Positions 30,361 to 32,882 of a stretch of 32,882 bases of DNA are shown in pieces. The stretch lies in contig NZ_JADCSA010000019.1 of the NCBI RefSeq assembly GCF_015070385.1, positions 1 through 32,882 of the forward strand, read 5' to 3'. Every line of letters begins with the position of its first letter. Position 1 is the first letter of the stretch. This DNA is from Nocardioides malaquae (GTDB lineage Bacteria; Actinomycetota; Actinomycetes; Propionibacteriales; Nocardioidaceae). A program made the position numbers and the translations under genes. A model generated the notes under the pieces. The model was not told where the DNA came from. It ran no database searches and worked only from the letters and a program-made list of their open reading frames with translations.

Positions 30361-30975
30361 TCAGCGTTTCCCGGCGGGCGCGTGCACCCGGTCGGCGAGG
30401 AGGGCGTAGGACTCGTCCCCGGTGACGGGCGTGCAGCCCTTCGCCACGGCGTCGGCCACCACGCGACGTTGGGCGCGCAGCAACGCCAGTCCGCGCCACA
30501 GGAGCACCCAGGGCGCCTTCCTGCGCTCCCGCAGGTCGCGGGTCAGCCGCCGCCAGAAGGTCACCAGCGGGTGCTGCCGTACGCAGTGGGCCGCGGCCAA
30601 CAGGCCCCGTGAGGCGCAGTGGGCCACGACCTCGGGGGCGAAGATGCCCTCGGCGACGAAGTGGGAGTGGTCGCCCAGGTCCAGGATCTGGCGCCCGACC
30701 GGTCGGCTCAGCGGGATGGAGTAGACCGGCACCTCGGCGCGACCCTCGGCGCAGAGCTCCTCGATCGCCGCGACCGCGCCGTCGAAGTCCCAGGTGCGGG
30801 GGTCGTCCCAGTCGACGAGCCCGGCGTTGGCGCCCTCGGCCACCCGGGGCAGGTCCGGGTGGTCGACCGAGTGGTAGAAGTCGTCCAACCGCAGCACGGG
30901 GAGCCCCAACCGGGCAGCGAGGCGGCTCTTGCCGGCGCCGGACGGGCCGGCGAGGACGATGACGCGGGCTGGCAC
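30361..30975 (-). CDS. Uridine-kinase-like P-loop protein
   Basis: The 204-residue cytoplasmic protein opens with a P-loop, GPSGAGKS (10-17), followed by LRLDDFYHSVDHPDLP, where D31-D32 resembles the substrate/magnesium site of uridine kinases. A later WDDPRTWDFD segment is likewise seen in that family. It could phosphorylate uridine or another small metabolite, and it lies near other nucleoside-salvage genes. The similarity to true Udk is only partial, so I leave the symbol empty. Starts at GTG 30975 or 30981 are possible. No ribosome site is seen, and CACACT 7 nt before 30975 may be a weak -10. The peptidase-like gene follows after 17 bp. Confidence 0.75.
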   Translation of the reverse strand: MPARVIVLAGPSGAGKSRLAARLGLPVLRLDDFYHSVDHPDLPRVAEGANAGLVDWDDPRTWDFDGAVAAIEELCAEGRAEVPVYSIPLSRPVGRQILDLGDHSHFVAEGIFAPEVVAHCASRGLLAAAHCVRQHPLVTFWRRLTRDLRERRKAPWVLLWRGLALLRAQRRVVADAVAKGCTPVTGDESYALLADRVHAPAGKR

Positions 30976-31048
30976 GACCACTAGTGTGCCTGACGGCCCC
31001 CTCTGCACGGGTTTCTCCAAACCCTGACCGGTGGCGGTGGCCTCGACG

Positions 31049-31054
31049 TATTCT
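31049..31054 (+). promoter_or_regulatory. Candidate -10 box for the VWA-domain gene
   Basis: TATTCT fits TANNNT and would give a leader of about 36-40 nt that includes the AAGGGGGA ribosome site. TGACCG at 31025-31030 is a possible -35 at an 18-nt spacing. Confidence 0.35.
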
Positions 31055-31096
31055 CGCCCAGACATAACTGCAACACATTCGCAAGGGGGAAGTGGC

Positions 31097-32689
31097 ATGA
31101 GCACTGGACGCCACTCAGAAGGCAACAAGCGTCAGATCACGTCGGTGGTGCTCGTGGTCGCGCTGGTGGCCGCGGTCGCCGCAGTGGGCTGGCTGGCATT
31201 CCGGCCCGGAGGGGCCAACAGTGCCGACGACTGTGACGTCCGTCCGGTCGTCATCAGTGTCGTTCCCTCGATGCAGCTGGCGATGGAGCGGGCGCTCGAG
31301 GACCTGAAGAAGGACGACCCCTGCTTCCCGGCCGAGCTGCGCACCGAGTCGCCGGCGGCCGTGGAGGACTCGTTCTTCAACGGCGGACGCCCGGACCTCT
31401 GGGTCGCCGACACCGGCGCGCGCGTCGACCGGCTCGCCTCCATCGGCGTCAACACCACGACCCTGACCCCCTCGCTCGCGGTGACCCCCATCGGTCTCGT
31501 CGGCGGCAAGAACGGCGTCAAGCACCCGACCTGGATCGAGGCGCTGGAGTCCGGCTCCATCCGCCTGGGCGACCCCGAGGTCGACAGCGCCAGCGCCATG
31601 GCTCTCGTCGCCCCCCACATGGAGGCCAAGGGCGACGCCACCGAGCGCACCCAGGCCGCCGTCGTCAACGCCGCGCAGGCCTACGGCGGTCGAGCGGTCA
31701 AGGGCAAGGCGGAGAAGACCGCGCTGAAGGAGGTCGGCGCCACCTACACCGAGCTCCTCCCGGTCACCGAGCAGGAGCTGCTCACCCAGGGCAACGGCAA
31801 CGCCAGCCTGGCGGAGTTCACCCCGGGCTCCGGAGCTCCCGCGCTCACCTTCCCGTTGGTGAAGTCCAACGGTGGCGCTCCCGACACCGACCTGGTGGCC
31901 TCGAAGCTGCGCGACTGGTTCGCCTCGCAGAACGGCCGCGTGGTCCTGGCCGAGGCCGGGCTGCGTCCCGCTGACGGCTCGCCCCTCGCGGGTCGTGGCA
32001 TGGAGGACGACAAGCTCATGACCGAGGTGCCGCCCATCCAGTTCAACCAGGTGCTGGGCCAGTTCGGCATGCTGAGCGTGCCCTCGTCGATGCTCGTGGT
32101 CTTCGACGTCTCGGGCTCGATGGACTTCCCCTCGCCGGGCGGGACGCGCATGGATCTGGCGGCGGGGGCGGCCGACACCGCGCTGGGCGTGCTGCCCGAC
32201 ACCTCGCGGATCGGCATTTGGGCCTTCTCCATCGACCAGGGCGGGCCCGGCCAGGACTGGCGGGAGCTGGCGCCCATGCGGCCGCTGGACTCCACCACCA
32301 AGGGCATGAACCACACGCAGTACCTGCGCAAGCAGCTCGACCTGCTCAAGACCCTGACCGAGGGCGGCACGGGTCTCTACGACACGACGCTGGAGGCCTA
32401 CAAGAAGGCCGTGGAGAACTACGACCGCAACTACTACAACGCGCTGGTGATCATGGCTGACGGGGCCAACGACGACCCGGGCTCCATCTCGCGCTCGAAG
32501 CTGCTCGCCGAGCTCGAGAAGATGAAGGACCCGAACCGTCCCGTGCGCGTGATCGGCATCGGCATCTCGGAGGACGCTGACATGGCGGCCCTCGAGGACA
32601 TCGCCAAGGCGACCGGCGGAACGGCCTACCAGGCCAAGGACCCGCGCGACATCCTCGACGTGCTGGCCCACGCGGTGTCGTCTCGCTGA
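31097..32689 (+). CDS. Membrane-anchored substrate-binding-like / VWA domain protein
   Basis: The 530-residue protein begins with a short basic cytoplasmic tail and one transmembrane helix at about 14-34. Residues about 45-320 resemble an extracellular solute-binding domain (bacterial SBP type 11), and the last ~200 residues form a von Willebrand factor A domain. The metal-ion-dependent adhesion site is complete: D337-V-S339-G-S341, T425 and D455. The protein should bind a protein or ligand outside the cell in a Mg2+-dependent way. Similar two-domain proteins are common and uncharacterised in actinobacteria. The ATG at 31097 has AAGGGGGA upstream. The gene is monocistronic, divergent from the kinase-like gene, and followed by a strong hairpin. 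Confidence 0.88.
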   Translation: MSTGRHSEGNKRQITSVVLVVALVAAVAAVGWLAFRPGGANSADDCDVRPVVISVVPSMQLAMERALEDLKKDDPCFPAELRTESPAAVEDSFFNGGRPDLWVADTGARVDRLASIGVNTTTLTPSLAVTPIGLVGGKNGVKHPTWIEALESGSIRLGDPEVDSASAMALVAPHMEAKGDATERTQAAVVNAAQAYGGRAVKGKAEKTALKEVGATYTELLPVTEQELLTQGNGNASLAEFTPGSGAPALTFPLVKSNGGAPDTDLVASKLRDWFASQNGRVVLAEAGLRPADGSPLAGRGMEDDKLMTEVPPIQFNQVLGQFGMLSVPSSMLVVFDVSGSMDFPSPGGTRMDLAAGAADTALGVLPDTSRIGIWAFSIDQGGPGQDWRELAPMRPLDSTTKGMNHTQYLRKQLDLLKTLTEGGTGLYDTTLEAYKKAVENYDRNYYNALVIMADGANDDPGSISRSKLLAELEKMKDPNRPVRVIGIGISEDADMAALEDIAKATGGTAYQAKDPRDILDVLAHAVSSR

Positions 32690-32710
32690 GGCACCGTTCC
32701 TGACGGCATC

Positions 32711-32748
32711 CCGGGGCCCCGATCGACGCGAGTCGGTCGGGGCCCCGG
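32711..32748 (+). terminator. Very strong hairpin terminator after the VWA gene
   Basis: A 12-bp perfect stem (32711-32722 with 32737-32748) continues inward through a T-G wobble and CGAC/GTCG, giving 17 paired positions closed by a GCGA (GNRA-type) tetraloop. It begins 22 bp after the stop. No T-run follows. Confidence 0.85.
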
Positions 32749-32791
32749 TGCGTTGTCGGGGCACCTGCAGTGCGTTGTCGGGGCACCTGCA
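32748..32791. repeat. Perfect 22-bp tandem duplication
   Basis: A 22-bp unit beginning GTGCGTTGTCGGGG and ending CACCTGCA occurs twice without a gap (32748-32769, 32770-32791), right after the terminator. It is non-coding as far as I can see. Confidence 0.9.
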
Positions 32792-32815
32792 AGCGGCCGA
32801 CCCGCCTCTGACCTG

Positions 32816-32861
32816 CGGTTTTGTGTGGGGGTGGCCCCCGGTTTTGTGTGGTGGTGGGGGG
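32816..32861. repeat. Imperfect 23-bp tandem repeat at right edge
   Basis: Two 23-bp units start with CGGTTTTGTGTGG (32816-32838, 32839-32861) and agree at 18 of 23 positions; the last four bases are CCCC in one and GGGG in the other. The remaining bases to the edge (GTTAATGTTCTTCTTG) are unusually A+T-rich and may belong to the promoter of a gene outside the window. Confidence 0.75.
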
Positions 32862-32882
32862 TGGGTTAATGTTCTTCTTGTC

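Noticed and set aside
32827-32839. GGGGG-TGG-CCCCC hairpin in the right-edge repeat
   Set aside because: A 5-bp stem with a 3-nt loop in G-rich sequence is expected by chance. It has no matching gene end nearby.

Overview
The window is high-GC, densely packed bacterial chromosome with frequent GTG starts, short or absent 5' leaders and GC-rich hairpin terminators. The gene set points to an actinobacterium: monomeric NADP isocitrate dehydrogenase, a 13E12-type DUF222/HNH gene, the two-subunit methylmalonyl-CoA mutase with MeaB, a three-gene sdhCAB operon and a BmpA-type nucleoside ABC transporter. A member of the Nocardioidaceae (Nocardioides-like) is the most likely host. That is an inference from gene content, not from a marker search.

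Left part (1-9.6 kb). The tail of an unidentified gene faces malate dehydrogenase (mdh, minus strand). A membrane-anchored hypothetical protein and icd follow on the plus strand; icd has a 12-bp perfect palindrome in its promoter region. Next come a soluble protein with a C-terminal PASTA-like domain, a DUF222/HNH endonuclease of the repeat family, a DHA1-type MFS exporter, and trpS followed after 6 bp by a 2H phosphoesterase (LigT-like).

Middle (9.6-19.0 kb). The sdhC-sdhA-sdhB operon on the minus strand encodes a di-heme, type-B-like succinate dehydrogenase. It diverges from mutA-mutB-meaB, which turns methylmalonyl-CoA into succinyl-CoA. With mdh and icd, these genes make the first half a citric-acid-cycle and propionate-entry neighbourhood. 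A lipoprotein gene follows.

Right part (19.0-32.9 kb). An M20 amidohydrolase converges on, and overlaps by 11 bp, a nucleoside-uptake operon on the minus strand (BMP lipoprotein, fused double ATPase, two permeases). Divergent from it are cdd and deoA. After a small secreted protein and a MaoC-like hydratase comes add, whose start codon lies only 19 bp from that of the divergent hydratase. Together the transporter, cytidine deaminase, pyrimidine phosphorylase and adenosine deaminase form a nucleoside import and salvage region. A uridine-kinase-like P-loop protein and a probable papain-fold cysteine peptidase form a two-gene unit. The last gene is a membrane-anchored protein joining a substrate-binding-like region to a von Willebrand factor A domain, with a strong terminator after it. 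The right edge (32.75-32.88 kb) carries two unrelated short tandem repeats and no gene.

I see no CRISPR array, rRNA, tRNA, prophage or insertion sequence, and no gene-free stretch longer than about 220 bases. Most of the window is conserved core metabolism. The less ordinary points are the cysteine-peptidase/kinase pair, the cytoplasmic PASTA protein, the icd palindrome, a recurring TANNNT-N6/7-start (leaderless) arrangement, two convergent gene overlaps, and paired hairpins behind the nucleoside-binding lipoprotein gene.
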